Assembly: GCA_020310875.1 (NCBI GenBank)
Contig: CM035422.1
Span: 60,110,324 to 60,174,323 of the forward strand
DNA length: 64,000 nt
From: Ceratopteris richardii
Lineage: Eukaryota > Streptophyta > Polypodiopsida > Polypodiales > Pteridaceae
Direction of reading: 5' to 3'
Position 1 is the first letter of the stretch. The number at the start of each line of letters is the position of its first letter. Positions 37,266-47,448 of this stretch are shown here, one piece after another. Made by a program: the position numbers and the translations under genes. The notes beneath the pieces were generated by a model, which made no database searches, was not told where the DNA came from, and worked only from the letters and a program-made list of their open reading frames with translations.

Positions 37266-37432
37266 CTTTTTTGGAGAGTACAGTGAATTTGGAAAGACAC
37301 ACACCTGACCTTGTAAGGTAGAGGCACTCATCTTGGGGAACGTTGAGGCATCCAGCCCTGGTTGAGACTTGAACCCTGGCCATCTACTTAAGAGTACAAG
37401 GCACATCCACTAAACTACACCCACTCGATGTC
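37266..37432 (-). mobile_element. tRNA-derived SINE
   Basis: Absent from the otherwise collinear copy A, so it is a real insertion. On the minus strand it opens GAGTGGGTGTAGTTTAGTGG, with box A TAGTTTAGTGG (37407-37417). After 30 bp comes box B in GGGTTCAAGTCTC (37364-37376), then a body and an A-rich 3' end (CCAAAAAAG). Imperfect target duplications flank it: AGAGATACTTTT (37254-37265) and AAAGAAACTTTT (37433-37444). Length about 167 bp. All parts agree with a plant SINE transcribed by RNA polymerase III; the family is not identified. Confidence 0.75.
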
Positions 37433-37625
37433 AAAGAAACTTTTGGTAGAACGCATTTGCCCCAAAACGACGTTAAGAGCAAAATCCGCAAAGAGTTATG
37501 ATGGAAAAATCAGAACATGTGCGTTCATTATCGAATGTAAAAACGCGAAGACGCGCTGCTTTTTAACTGCGATTCTCATGCTTTTTGCTTTTTCTATATG
37601 CGTCTTACTAGATCTTCGCACGTTT

Positions 37626-38029
37626 TACTAAATCGGTAGCGTCCAAGGAAAAGAAAACTATTGAGAAGATGAAAGCAAGTTCTATGCTTGCATATCTGCT
37701 CTTTAAGTGCTCTTTGAAGAACTAGAGATGATGTTTAAAGCCTATGAGGATTGCGTAAAAAGAAGTACATAATATAGACATGTACCACCGTTGTTATCCT
37801 AATAAGGAATTAGATAAAGAGAGTCTCAGCATGTGCAAAGAACTCATTGATTTGTCATAGAGCATACTTGAGGAAGCTAGCCTTCTTAGGGATAAAGCTC
37901 ACATAGTTGTACTTCAAAAGTATATTGTCACCTTAGGGCAGAGAGAGCTAACATAAAATAGGCTAAAACTATTCCTAAAGGGCTAGTGAAAACTGTGCGA
38001 GATAGCAAAGTAGATGCACCTTTGTCATA
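37626..38029. other. Unassigned sequence
   Basis: No motif recognised; A-rich plus strand. Possibly decayed copia linker sequence because a copia RT relic follows in plus orientation. Confidence 0.35.
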
Positions 38030-39440
38030 ATGTAACATTCAAGCTCTCATAGTGATGTAGTCCCATGAGATTGCTATGCGATGGTTGTCTCTAGTCTTTG
38101 TTATGCGAATGAGCCTGTTTCTTTTGATGAAACAAAAACTCAAAAAATTAGATGCTTGCTATGCAATTATAATATGGTGTTATTATGAATAATGGTACTA
38201 GATGTTTATGTGATTTTCCTGAGGCACAAAGGACATTGACAATAAATGGGTAAGATTGATGGAACATTTGACACATATAAGGTGAGTCTTGGTTCCAAAG
38301 GTTATGATCAAGAGAGAGGCATTGATTTTGATGACAATTTTTCTCCCACATGCCAAATGACCACTGCTTGTAGCATTTGTGCACTTGTAGCTCATCATGC
38401 TTGAAATCTACATCAATTGGACATTAAAACTAGATTTCTAAATGGTGGCTTACATCAAGATCTGTATGTATTTTAGCCCCATGGTTTTCTATAGAAATGG
38501 CATGAAAATAGTGTGCAAGTTGAAAAGGGCATTATATGGTGTGAAGCAAGTACCATGTGCTTGGTATGAAAAGATGCCTACCTTTTAGTACATGGTTTTG
38601 AGAATAGTCAACAAGCATCTTAGATGTTAAGCATGCAAATGATGTTCTTCTCAGGATTTTTTAATATGACTATGACATGGTTCTCACTAGTCTTAATAAA
38701 AAGCATATTGCTAAATTTAAGGCTGATTTGCATGCCTCTTTTAAGATGTCGGATTTGAAGCATTTGCTTCATTAATTGGTCATTTAGTTTACGCAAGTTG
38801 ATGGGGTAGTACCTTTGAGCCAAAAAGAATATATTGACACATTATTGCAATTTTTTGGGCTTGAAGATTGCAAACCTATTGACACTCCCATGGAAGTAGG
38901 TTTATCGTTGAGTCTTCATGATGTTGGAGATGCATTTGATGTTGTTCTCTATCAGTAGTGTTGGATGCTTGATCTACTTATGCATAACTCAGCTTGGTAT
39001 TCAGTTTTTTACCTCTCAAATAAGCAAGTTTATGCATTTCCTAGGTGTCAAGCATTTGTAGATGATTAGCACAACTTCTCCTTGTTGAGAGGTACCTTGC
39101 TACTTGGATTGTTTTATCCCAAGAGGGAATCCCTACTACCATATTTACATGATTTTTTTAACTCTGACTAGGCTGATTGTTATGATATGTGTCCACCAAT
39201 GGTTTTTGCTTCATGCTTGGTAGATCATGCATAACTTGGTTGAGTAGTAAATAGCCTATTGTCGCCACTTCTATTTGTGAGGGTGAGTATAGGGCATCTC
39301 TCACAACAATTGTTGAGTGTTTGTGGCTCAAACACTATCATAAACAATTTGATCGCTACTTCTTTTGGAATTATGTCAACCTATTCTTGTGGGCACAACA
39401 ACCTCAATAAAAAAAGAAGTCTTTGTTTGTCTCCACTAGC
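38030..39440 (+). pseudogene. Ty1/copia RT-RNase H relic
   Basis: Plus-strand translation with many stops: the 'AMQS.Y.AI..N.T' start near 38155, 'GIDFDDNFSPTCQM' at 38320-38355, and 'HIAKFKADLHASFKMSDLKHLLH' at 38700-38775. Then 'YIDTLLQFFGLEDCKPIDTPME' at 38830-38895 and RNase H pieces up to 'TIVECLWLK' at 39310-39330. It is close to copia relic 5 at residue level but much more decayed. It is interrupted at its 3' side by the minus-strand gypsy LTR that begins at 39487. Confidence 0.75.
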
Positions 39441-39486
39441 AAAAGGAAAAGAAGCATGTTGTTAAAGTGTTAAACTAGTGATGCTG

Positions 39487-40381
39487 TGTTACTAACAAAC
39501 GCAAGTCATTATCGAACAAAGATTAACGTAATACAGTGCTTCACCGTAAACTATGTTTAACTTTAATTATCATTACCGGAGGACATTACCAGATCGTCGT
39601 GGGTTCTTGGGAGTGGTAGGGGTCTGTTAAACAGAGGCCCTGTACTATTTTCCCAAATCTTCGTTACAACATCAAGCGTGACTACTCGTCTTAGCTCAGT
39701 TACTAATCAACATCAATACTTGGTTCTTAGATTCCTACGTCCGAAATTCTCCAGATCAATTTACTCAAAGAACAGAACAATTGTCCCTTCTACAGATTCA
39801 TGAACATATAATATATCAAACAGAGTGAATCAAACAGATTCATTCACCACAATACTTCCCGAGACATTCAATTAAAAGTTACATTTACCAAGAGCAATAG
39901 TCTGTCGTCGTCACCGATGAATTCAGTAAGACATACAGAACATTCTTTACAGTGCATCAATTGATCAAATCAACTTATGCAGTACTACATTGACTCATAC
40001 TAACTCAGGGTACTTCAACGATCGTAGAGCACACAATCTTACGATACGAAAACAGTATTCAACCACATAACCTGACACTTAACATTTACTACGGTGAACT
40101 TCAGTATGAGCAGGCGACGCAGACAGAACAGAAATCAACACAAACAATATTCAGAGCTTCACCATAGTGTAAGTAAACTCTGACAATTTCAGAAAGGGCA
40201 TCCCTTTCTCTCTGTCTCTCTCTCTAAAACCCTATACACAAGCGTCTCTCTCGCCATTCTCTTTACATTGCTTTATATATCTTTTTTCAAGATGCGCGTA
40301 CCAACTTTTTTGCACGGATTTTGATAATTCCGGTATATCAGGCGGTCATTACGTCTGTCCCACTCCGGCGGCCGTCTAACA
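39487..40381 (-). mobile_element. 3' LTR of the minus-strand gypsy
   Basis: Bounded by TGTTACTAACA at 39487 on the plus strand and TGTTAGACGG read inward from 40381 on the minus strand, i.e. TG...CA with TGTTA inverted ends; about 895 bp. A TATA box (ATATATAAAG on the minus strand, 40271-40280) is followed by a GA-rich transcribed leader. It breaks into a copia relic on the left. I see no strong polypurine tract next to 40381, so the inner edge is tentative. Confidence 0.55.
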
Positions 40382-42184
40382 CTGGCACGCACGGTGGACT
40401 CGAACCCGCAAGTTCCACAAAAATTTTTCAGAGTTATGTTCAGACTCATTAATGATGTTGGGAGCACCCTGTAGATTCTGTAAACTAACAGTATTTTCTT
40501 CGCCACTTTGGTGCGTCTGATTGTTTATGTCAGTGTTCTGCTCCCGATTCACCTGTGTCTGCACCTGTAACAGTTCTCTTTGCAATTCTTGAATCGTCTG
40601 TTTGTATTCTTCAAGCTGATTTTCCTGTCGTTTAATGACTGTCATGAGATTGTTTTCATGGTTGGACAAAAAACAGGACCGCCTTTGATCAATTTGGGAA
40701 ACAAGTATACTCAGCCATCTTCTACGAAAAAGTTTCCAAGTATCATGTACATGATTATACAATTGTTGTTTCAGTGACTCTATATCTATCTTTGTCATCA
40801 ACGTGGCATCCAATTCAACGCCTTCATTGTTTAATAACTGGGTTTCCATTTCTTGTAAAACTTGTATTCTGGAACGCAGAACTACATGTTCTGCCTGCAT
40901 TGTAGCATTCATCATGGAAAAATTTATCATTTCTTCTTGGATTTGTTTCTGCACTGCTACCTGCCATGGTTCAAAATCTTGAATAGACCTTGTGGTCTCG
41001 ATCAAAGCTAGCACTAGTTGTTTGTGGTCATTCTGCATTTCCTTCAATAAACGGTCCTTGCTATTCACAACATCCTGTAATTGTTTATTCTGTTCAATCA
41101 ATGAATTGGAATGATTTTTATTGACAGTTACCTGTTCTTGTATGTTCTGAATGCTTTCCTGTTGTTGCAGTAGGAAGTCCGAAACTTCCTGCAACTTATT
41201 TTGCATTGTTCTCATGTTATTATCCGAACAATTACTCTGCAATATTTTCGCACTTACCTGTTGTGATGGATCCTCCATTCTTCTTTTGGTTGATAATTTA
41301 AAAGGGGTTCCCAAAATAGGCGACTGTTCACCGCCATCTGTTACCGGAAAAAGACTGTCCGGCATTTCTGCTATGTCCTCGGGCTCTGCTATCTGTTCTT
41401 GCCCTGGTCTGCTCAGTGTTTGATTACAAATATTACTTACCTGTTGATATTTGATTAAGTGTGCATATTCGAATAAAGCAGCTAAAAAGACTGACAGACG
41501 ACTACATTTTTGGGACCTGCGCTTGTCCCCGACAAAAATCTGTGTATACAAGTGGTTATACAACCAGTGAGCCCAGCTGACTTTACCACCTCCTTCTGCA
41601 TGTACTAAGGGTGAAAAATTCTCTCTAGATATTAAATCAAATCTGACGATAAAACACAGTCTCTCTAAATACCATTTGAATTGTTCGCGCCGAATGCATG
41701 TTGCTTTTTTCATCAGGTAATATTTTCTAGGACCTTCGCAGTTTCCAAAATCCTTTCTCATGTCGTCATTCGAACAATTAGGAATACTGTCATCGTCATA
41801 CAGAGGCACTTGAAATATTGCTGCGACTAATTGCGGTGAAAATTGTACCTGATTTAGAATTTGTCCTTTTGTTTGTCGCATAATCTGCAACTGAGTCATT
41901 GCATCTTCATTACCTGTCCAACGCTCCCATGGTAGCTTGGCAAACTGTAGTAGTCCGATTCTCTAAAGCTAGTTCTTATTCCTCATAGAATGTATGTCGA
42001 GTTCTATTTTGAAATCGGTGAATAATGCTTTGTTGTTATGTTGTGCCTTTGTCGTTGCACAAGTCGTTGAATCATCGCTATCATTCTGTAATGTAGTATC
42101 AGTGTCGTCTGATGTAGGCACTATCATTCTTTGTGTAGTTGCTCTCCTCCTGAGTCGCCATCTTAGGATATCTGATTCAGACAT
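40376..42184 (-). pseudogene. Second env-position ORF of the minus-strand gypsy, coiled coil
   Basis: One frame from the ATG at 42184 to the stop at 40376 (602 codons) broken only by two TAG codons close together (at about 41955 and 41961), where 'NKN*L*RIGLLQFAKLPW' would read naturally with Gln. The N-terminal part contains 'FAKLPWERWTG' and 'KKATCIRREQFKWYLERLCFIVRFD'; residues beyond about 290 are rich in Gln/Glu/Leu heptads, i.e. a long coiled coil. The last codons overlap the LTR edge. An intron-like acceptor (AACAAATTTCCAG, near 42214) precedes the ATG. The 'FA.LPW' motif and the order 'globular then coiled coil' are shared with the neighbouring ORF, so the two may be old duplicates. 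I know no function; the place corresponds to the env-like gene of Athila elements. Confidence 0.6.
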
Positions 42185-42531
42185 GGTTGCAAGGCTCGCC
42201 GAAAATAATATGCTGGAAATTTGTTAACTAGCACCCAAGCTCGAAGAATACTATACTGAAAAATACTATGCTAGGCATACGCATTTTATAAGCACCAGAG
42301 CTTGAACTGCCATTTGCTGGAATGATTATATTTCATTCGGACATGACACTTCATTCCCCTTACCAAAATTGTAGCATAAGTAAAAATCATCATTCTGCAT
42401 TTTATTCCGTAGATCGATGTTGGACTTAGCAAGTCTTTTACATGTGCGAAAAAGTATCATGAAACAAAACCTTGGTATCATACTCAATTCGAACTCATCA
42501 TTACATTGCGAAATCGCATGACCGAATTTTA

Positions 42532-44655
42532 CTATTCTTCTATGAGACCTTCGAGGTACATATTCCTGGCTAATCTAAATGTACGAGCTATTTTTTTCTT
42601 AAGGGTTTCTAATAATTGCTTCAGAGTGTTGGGTTCTAAAATCTGCGCATCTATTCTGACGGAACTAAGTGCAATTGCTTCGGTGAGCAAGATTTCGGCC
42701 TGTGTTTGCAAAAAGGCCTCCTGTAAATAAGAATCGTTTGATAATGCCGCATCTCTTGCTGTCTTCATGTCCGTTATTTGTTTCTGCATCTCATTGATTC
42801 TGTCTTTCTGGTTGCGTACCTGATTATCTAATCTTCCAAACTGTTGGGTCTGGAATTCTATGGTTTGGTAGTAAGCATCCCGTTCTCTGCGGACATTTGC
42901 TAAGTCCTTCTGATATTTAGATTCTCTGTTTAGTTGGTGTTTCAGCATGTTGTTGACATCATCTAAGGATTCTTTTGTTCTTTGTAACTCTTCTACTGCC
43001 TGCTTTGCTTCTCTCTGCTGCTCTTGGTATTTCTGTACGGTGTCCTGTAACTGGAGTCTTGTTTCTTCCAGTAGATTTCCTAGTGCTATTCTTGTATCAT
43101 CTGTATCTTTGATTGTTTGCTTTAACTTTAGTATTTCGGTGTCGGCAGCTGTCAGTAGTTCGTCTTTTTCAGCCAGTGCCTTATCTCTCTGGTTTGAGTG
43201 TTCTTCCTGTGCTTGGAGCGAAGCCTGTAGTTGCTTGATCTGCTCACATAGTGCATGATTTTCTGCTCTTGCTGCTTGTAACTCTTCTTGAAGAGGGGTG
43301 ATATCCGCCTCCATTAATTCCAATTTCCTTTGGAATTCTTCTCGTGCATCGTCTGTGACTTGTTTCAGGTGTTGGGGCAGTTGTTGAGATAGGTTTATCA
43401 GTAGTCTACCCATAGCTTCTAATTCTGAAAAAACTGGAATGGGGTGGGGTGACAGAGGAGGGCGAGGTTGCGAGGAGGGTCCGGTGAGGAGTTGTTGTGA
43501 ATTTGGAGGTGAATAGTTGAGGGAGGATGTGGAGGCTTCAGAAGTTCCGGTGTGGTGACTGGGCTTGATGGGACTGCGGGGTGGTTCCGGTTGGGAATTG
43601 GGGTTAACAGGCGGTGTTTTGGGGAGGGTAGAGTCAGTAGTTTGTACCTTGTTCGTTTCTGCATTGTTTGCTTCTGTGGATTCCACTGCCTTCAGTAGAT
43701 TGTCTAGTGCATCTTGATGAGATTGCTGTTCATCTACCTGTTGCTCTGATTCTTTTTCGGTCGAAATTATTTCTGTTTTTGCTTGATGTTGTTGTTCGTG
43801 TTGCTCAGTCGATGATTCATTATGCATTGAAGTAGCTGTATCATGGAATGTCTCTTCTTCGTTCTTTTCTTCTTCTTTATCGTCCTCTCTGTCCTTTTCG
43901 GCTGAGCCTTGTGCTTCGCTTTCGGAGGAACTAATCCTGATTCGTTTCCGGCGAAACAACTGATTGAGCTCTTCTTCATCTTCTTCTTCCTCATCTTCTA
44001 GTAGCTGAACTGACTCTTCCGGCCTGCAAACTGGTCCTCCTGGTGGTGGTTGAGCGGTGAGTATGGTTGGGAAGAGGAAAGAAAGGATGTGGGGAAGTCT
44101 GGATCGAGGGGTGGTTCCTTTGTTGACTTCTTTCATGATGGCGACGCACTCCTTATGGATTCGGTGAAAGAAAAATGAGGCGAAATTAACGGGTTCTCGT
44201 GCGGCAAGATCGATGGCGGAATAGAATGGGCGGGAGATACCGTATGTGCGTTTTTGGAGGTTAAGAATGGCAACTAAGAACTGTAATGCGATTTTTTCAG
44301 GTTCGGGGCGACAGAGAATGGCGTATTCATTTGATGAATGGCGGGGGAAAAGTTCGATCATGCGGCCTACGGGGATACTTGGGCCATTCTCGCGGCCTTG
44401 TGGAGTGAGGCGGAAGGCTTCGGCGAAGGCCTGGAAGGTTATTACGGTTCTAGATGGTAGGGAGGGGAAGAGCCATTGTCGGTCAGCGATGGGGGATTGG
44501 GCGATGGCAGAGATGATTTGTGCGAAGAAGGGATGGGCTTCCATTGAGTGCCATGGAAGCTCAGCGAAGTTGGCCAACCTTCGGATACGCAGGTACTCTC
44601 CTACCTCAGTAGGCATACCATCACAAAAGGCTGTGTAGTTCGCCAATGCTTCCAT
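42532..44655 (-). CDS. First env-position ORF of the minus-strand gypsy, coiled coil
   Basis: Uninterrupted 707 residues from the ATG at 44655 (good context CCAATGGAA; an upstream in-frame ATG at 44718 would add 21 residues). Order: globular part about 1-215 with 'FAELPWHSMEAHPFF' and 'EPVNFASFFFHRIHKECVAIM', reminiscent of plant-transposon domains seen in Athila-type ORFs. An acidic run follows (EDEEEEDEEE, about 225-240), then a Ser/Pro/Gln-rich linker to about 400, then a coiled coil of about 280 residues. The C-terminus is basic and Leu-rich. No signal peptide or convincing membrane helix once the upstream extension is dropped, so it is not a typical envelope glycoprotein. Likely belongs to the older gypsy; its intact state for this length suggests the element is not very old or the ORF was selected. 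Confidence 0.6.
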   Translation of the reverse strand: MEALANYTAFCDGMPTEVGEYLRIRRLANFAELPWHSMEAHPFFAQIISAIAQSPIADRQWLFPSLPSRTVITFQAFAEAFRLTPQGRENGPSIPVGRMIELFPRHSSNEYAILCRPEPEKIALQFLVAILNLQKRTYGISRPFYSAIDLAAREPVNFASFFFHRIHKECVAIMKEVNKGTTPRSRLPHILSFLFPTILTAQPPPGGPVCRPEESVQLLEDEEEEDEEELNQLFRRKRIRISSSESEAQGSAEKDREDDKEEEKNEEETFHDTATSMHNESSTEQHEQQHQAKTEIISTEKESEQQVDEQQSHQDALDNLLKAVESTEANNAETNKVQTTDSTLPKTPPVNPNSQPEPPRSPIKPSHHTGTSEASTSSLNYSPPNSQQLLTGPSSQPRPPLSPHPIPVFSELEAMGRLLINLSQQLPQHLKQVTDDAREEFQRKLELMEADITPLQEELQAARAENHALCEQIKQLQASLQAQEEHSNQRDKALAEKDELLTAADTEILKLKQTIKDTDDTRIALGNLLEETRLQLQDTVQKYQEQQREAKQAVEELQRTKESLDDVNNMLKHQLNRESKYQKDLANVRRERDAYYQTIEFQTQQFGRLDNQVRNQKDRINEMQKQITDMKTARDAALSNDSYLQEAFLQTQAEILLTEAIALSSVRIDAQILEPNTLKQLLETLKKKIARTFRLARNMYLEGLIEE

Positions 44656-44870
44656 TGGGCACGCGAACACGAATACACAGAGCACAGAGCGCGAGTACAC
44701 AGAACACAGAAAACACAATCACAAGCACAAAAACACCATAGCGTTTTTTTTGGCGCAACCGAAGAGCTTAAGTACAGATATTACGGTGGGGGTAAGAAGT
44801 GAGGGTTATCATTGTGCGGTGCTGGAATGATACTGCTTCCAATTTGGCGTGCATGCTTGAGTAAAGGAGG

Positions 44871-44875
44871 GCGGC
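44871..44875. repeat. Target site duplication of the nested gypsy, left copy
   Basis: GCGGC directly before the TGTTGG start of the 5' LTR; the same five bases follow the 3' LTR at 61702-61706. Confidence 0.85.
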
Positions 44876-45559
44876 TGTTGGCAGCAGTCAGGGAACCGAA
44901 GGAGCCACAAGACGAAGAGAGTCAGAGCGAAGGGACAGCACAAGCAGACATGGCAGTCAAAGAAGATCTAGCAAGTAGGCCATCTAATTTTTCAAGACAT
45001 CAAGGAGTTGAGCACACAAGAAGAAAGAGCAAGTAGGGAGCTCAAAGAGGTGTATGACAAATCAGTAGAGGAAATCCCTACACAAATAGTGATTTTCATC
45101 ACTAAAAACCATTGTAAATATCATTTCGTATTTTTGTAGCTCCATTTTGTGCAAGCCAAGGAGTCCTTGAGCTTGAGGAGCTTTAGAAGTATCTACCTGC
45201 CAATTTTCATATTTTTTAGATCTCGTTTGAGCCCTCTAATAAGTCCTGGAACCTAATTTTTAACTAGGCCGGACACTAGGTCTGAACAGGGCCAAAGCTA
45301 GTCAAAAACTATAAAAGGAGCTAGAGAGCTCATTTTTGAGGTTAGATTGTAATTGAAACGAACTTGTAAGAGCTTTTTGAAAGTAATCTAAGAACTCCAT
45401 TGCTTCTCACTCTTTGTCTTGCCGTGTGTGTGTATGTGTGTGCATGTTTGTGTGCTTCTCACTCACGCACTTGTGCCGCCACTTGCTCGAGGTCTTCATA
45501 CCATCCTCACGTCTTCCCGGATTGACATTAAAGGAGGTGCTACTCATCACTGAGCTACA
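44876..45559 (+). repeat. 5' LTR of the nested gypsy
   Basis: 684 bp, TGTTGGCAGC...GAGCTACA. A TATA box TATAAAA at 45310-45316 puts a transcription start near 45340, leaving an R-U5 of about 220 bp that contains a TGTG-rich stretch. It matches 61008-61701 except for six substitutions and a 10-bp gap. Confidence 0.93.
45310..45316 (+). promoter_or_regulatory. TATA box in the 5' LTR
   Basis: TATAAAA followed by GGAGCTAGAGAGC; the same motif is present in the 3' LTR at about 61442-61448. Confidence 0.6.
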
Positions 45560-45567
45560 CCAAATTT

Positions 45568-45589
45568 TGGCGCCGTTGCCGGGGATCGA
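45568..45589 (+). other. Primer binding site, tRNA-Asp
   Basis: Twenty-two bases starting TGGCGCCGTTGCCGGGGATC are complementary to the 3' end of plant tRNA-Asp(GUC) including its CCA. It begins eight bases after the LTR end. This primer is the usual one of Athila/Tat-type gypsy elements. Confidence 0.9.
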
Positions 45590-47448
45590 GCTTTGAGGAC
45601 GAGCGTGTGATGGTAAGACGTAGATTGGAGACGTTGGCGTTGTAGGTAATTTCTTTACTTTTCCTATTTTCCTCTTTCTTACCTTACCACCATCATCACC
45701 ATCATCATCATCACCATCTTCCACCTCCATTTCCATCATCGCGGAAATTTCAGTTTTTTGATCATATCACCTTCTCCACCTCATTTCCCTCATTTCACTT
45801 GTGAGAGAGAGCGAGAGAGCGAAATTGTGTGTGCTATTTTTGCATGTTTTTGAGCTGTATTGCAGGTACAGGCCACATCATCGTCCCTAGCACTCTGCGT
45901 AGGTACGGAATTCGCCATAACTGTCTGTGTGTCGCCGACCTCTGTCAATCGCGACCGACAGAAAAAATGCTCAAATTGCCAAACAAAGTGCAAAACCATG
46001 ATCTACAGGCCTAGAGCTTCCCAAAAATGTGTTTAGTTTTTTGAAATTCATCAGATTTCTGTCAATCGCGATCGCTCTGTCAATCGCGATCGACAAACCA
46101 CGACGGACAGACCTGTCAATCGCGATCGACACGTCAATCGCGAGTGATAGCCCACGACGGCTCTGTCAATCGCGACCGACAGAGTCAACGACCGATTGAC
46201 CACGACTGACGGATCATACGCGTGACACGTGTCAATCGCGATCGAGTCATCAATCGCGATCGACCCATCAATCGCGACTGACAGCCCACGACGGCTCTGT
46301 CAATCACGACCGACATAGTCAACGATTGTTTGACCATGACGGACAGACCCTCGCGACCGACCTGTCAATCGCGATCGACACATCAATCGCGATCGACAGA
46401 GTCAACGACTGTTTGACCACGATTGACTGAAATTTCGGCCACGTGTCAATCGCGACTGACCAGTCAATCGCGACTGACAGCCACGACGGACCTGTCAATC
46501 GCGATCGACACGTCGATCGCGACTGACCTGTCAATCGCGACCGACAGACTTTGCGAACACGTTAGAAGGGCAAATTAGGTCAAATTTTTAGGGCAAAAAT
46601 AATGGTCTAAATTTTGGGCCAAGTATGGGACAAACACTCGGGGTTAGCATTGCATGTTGAGGCCGCAACCCAAGTAATTCAAGAATTTCTGCCTGCTTGA
46701 TTAAACTGATTTGAACCCTGTTTTAATCCCTGAAGCCTGAACTGACATAACTTCCTCATACGAAATCCAATTGCTGTGATTCTTGTTTTGTCGGAAAGCT
46801 CGTGAGGATTACAACCAAAACTTCCACGTGTTATGTGAAAATTAAGATCAGGATTATTAGATAGGGTTTTTTACAGTTAACCATACCTGAGGTAGGAAAA
46901 CTGAGGGATCCTTGGGTTTGTTTTTGATAAAGGCAAGAGACAATTTGGTTAGTAAGTTACATGCATGAAACTGGTCTAGTCTGTCATTTGAATTTAAGTC
47001 TGGAGCTAATCTTGGGACTAATGCAGGTCTATTGAGAAGCAATTGAGAGCGTCCAAGCAAGGGCTTTGTGCAAGCTTGAGAATCAACTTCTCGAGCACTA
47101 AAGAGCAAGGATCAGCAAGAAAGGTCGGAATACTCCCAACTCCCCTTCGTCAATTCCTAGCTTAGGCTAAGAACGACTAGAGGTAGGAGTAAGTTAGGAC
47201 GACGATAGGCAATTATCAAGTTGAAGCATACCTAAACTTTCAAGTCAAGCTAAGAACATAATCTTTGTACTGTCGAGAACTTTAAAGGAAAAGAACTTAA
47301 CGTGGAACGATCAACTTTAAGTGCGGAACTACACTCAAATATACCTTGCGACGTGATATCAGACAAGAATTTTAACAAAGTAATCCACTAAAAAGAATCA
47401 AGTAACTGATACAAAAGGACTCTGCAACGAGGTTGTACTTGGGCAAAT
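45590..47448 (+). other. Leader region of the nested gypsy
   Basis: 1.86 kb between primer site and gag start, without a long sense ORF. It contains a CpG-rich minisatellite (45945-46550) and, further on, ordinary AT-rich sequence. Such leaders normally carry packaging and splice signals. A GTAG|GTAATT donor-like site lies at about 45646 and TGCAG|GTAC at about 45864; neither can be confirmed by reading alone. Confidence 0.6.
45945..46550 (+). repeat. CpG-dense, near-palindromic minisatellite in the leader
   Basis: The core TCAATCGCGA occurs 15 times by eye, with close variants (TCAATCACGA, TCGATCGCGA). The fuller word TGTCAATCGCGATCGACA is its own reverse complement except for one mismatched pair. 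Spacing is irregular (about 15-60 bp), with ACGACGG and GTCAACGA words between. No such sequence is seen elsewhere in the window. Confidence 0.9.

Larger units (their letters stand above)
31918..37625. repeat. Segmental duplication, copy B
   Basis: 31918-32736 and 36054-37625 correspond to 1-840 and 2405-3620. Copy B differs by carrying a truncated copia (32737-36050) in the middle, a 137-bp tandem duplication and a SINE. It ends at about 37625, a few bases after the TATATGCGT shared with 3604-3612, so it has part of the DNA upstream of the DUF4228 gene but not the gene. Confidence 0.85.

Noticed and set aside
37364-37417. tRNA gene on the minus strand
   Set aside because: Only promoter boxes are tRNA-like; the insert has an A-rich end and target repeats, so it is a SINE.
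42947-44638. Plus-strand ORFs opposite the coiled-coil ORF
   Set aside because: Ser/Cys/Leu-rich shadows of the acidic, Gln-rich minus-strand gene.
42532-44655. Host gene (myosin/filament-like coiled-coil protein)
   Set aside because: Low-complexity coiled coil alone is not evidence; its place between gypsy pol and LTR and its likeness to the neighbouring ORF favour a retrotransposon ORF.
46319-46534. 71-aa antisense ORF in the leader
   Set aside because: It is the reverse translation of the leader minisatellite (Ser/Ile/Asp repeats).
45945-46550. CRISPR-like array of short repeats
   Set aside because: Eukaryotic retrotransposon context, very short and imperfect units, irregular spacing without unique spacers of fixed length, no cas genes.
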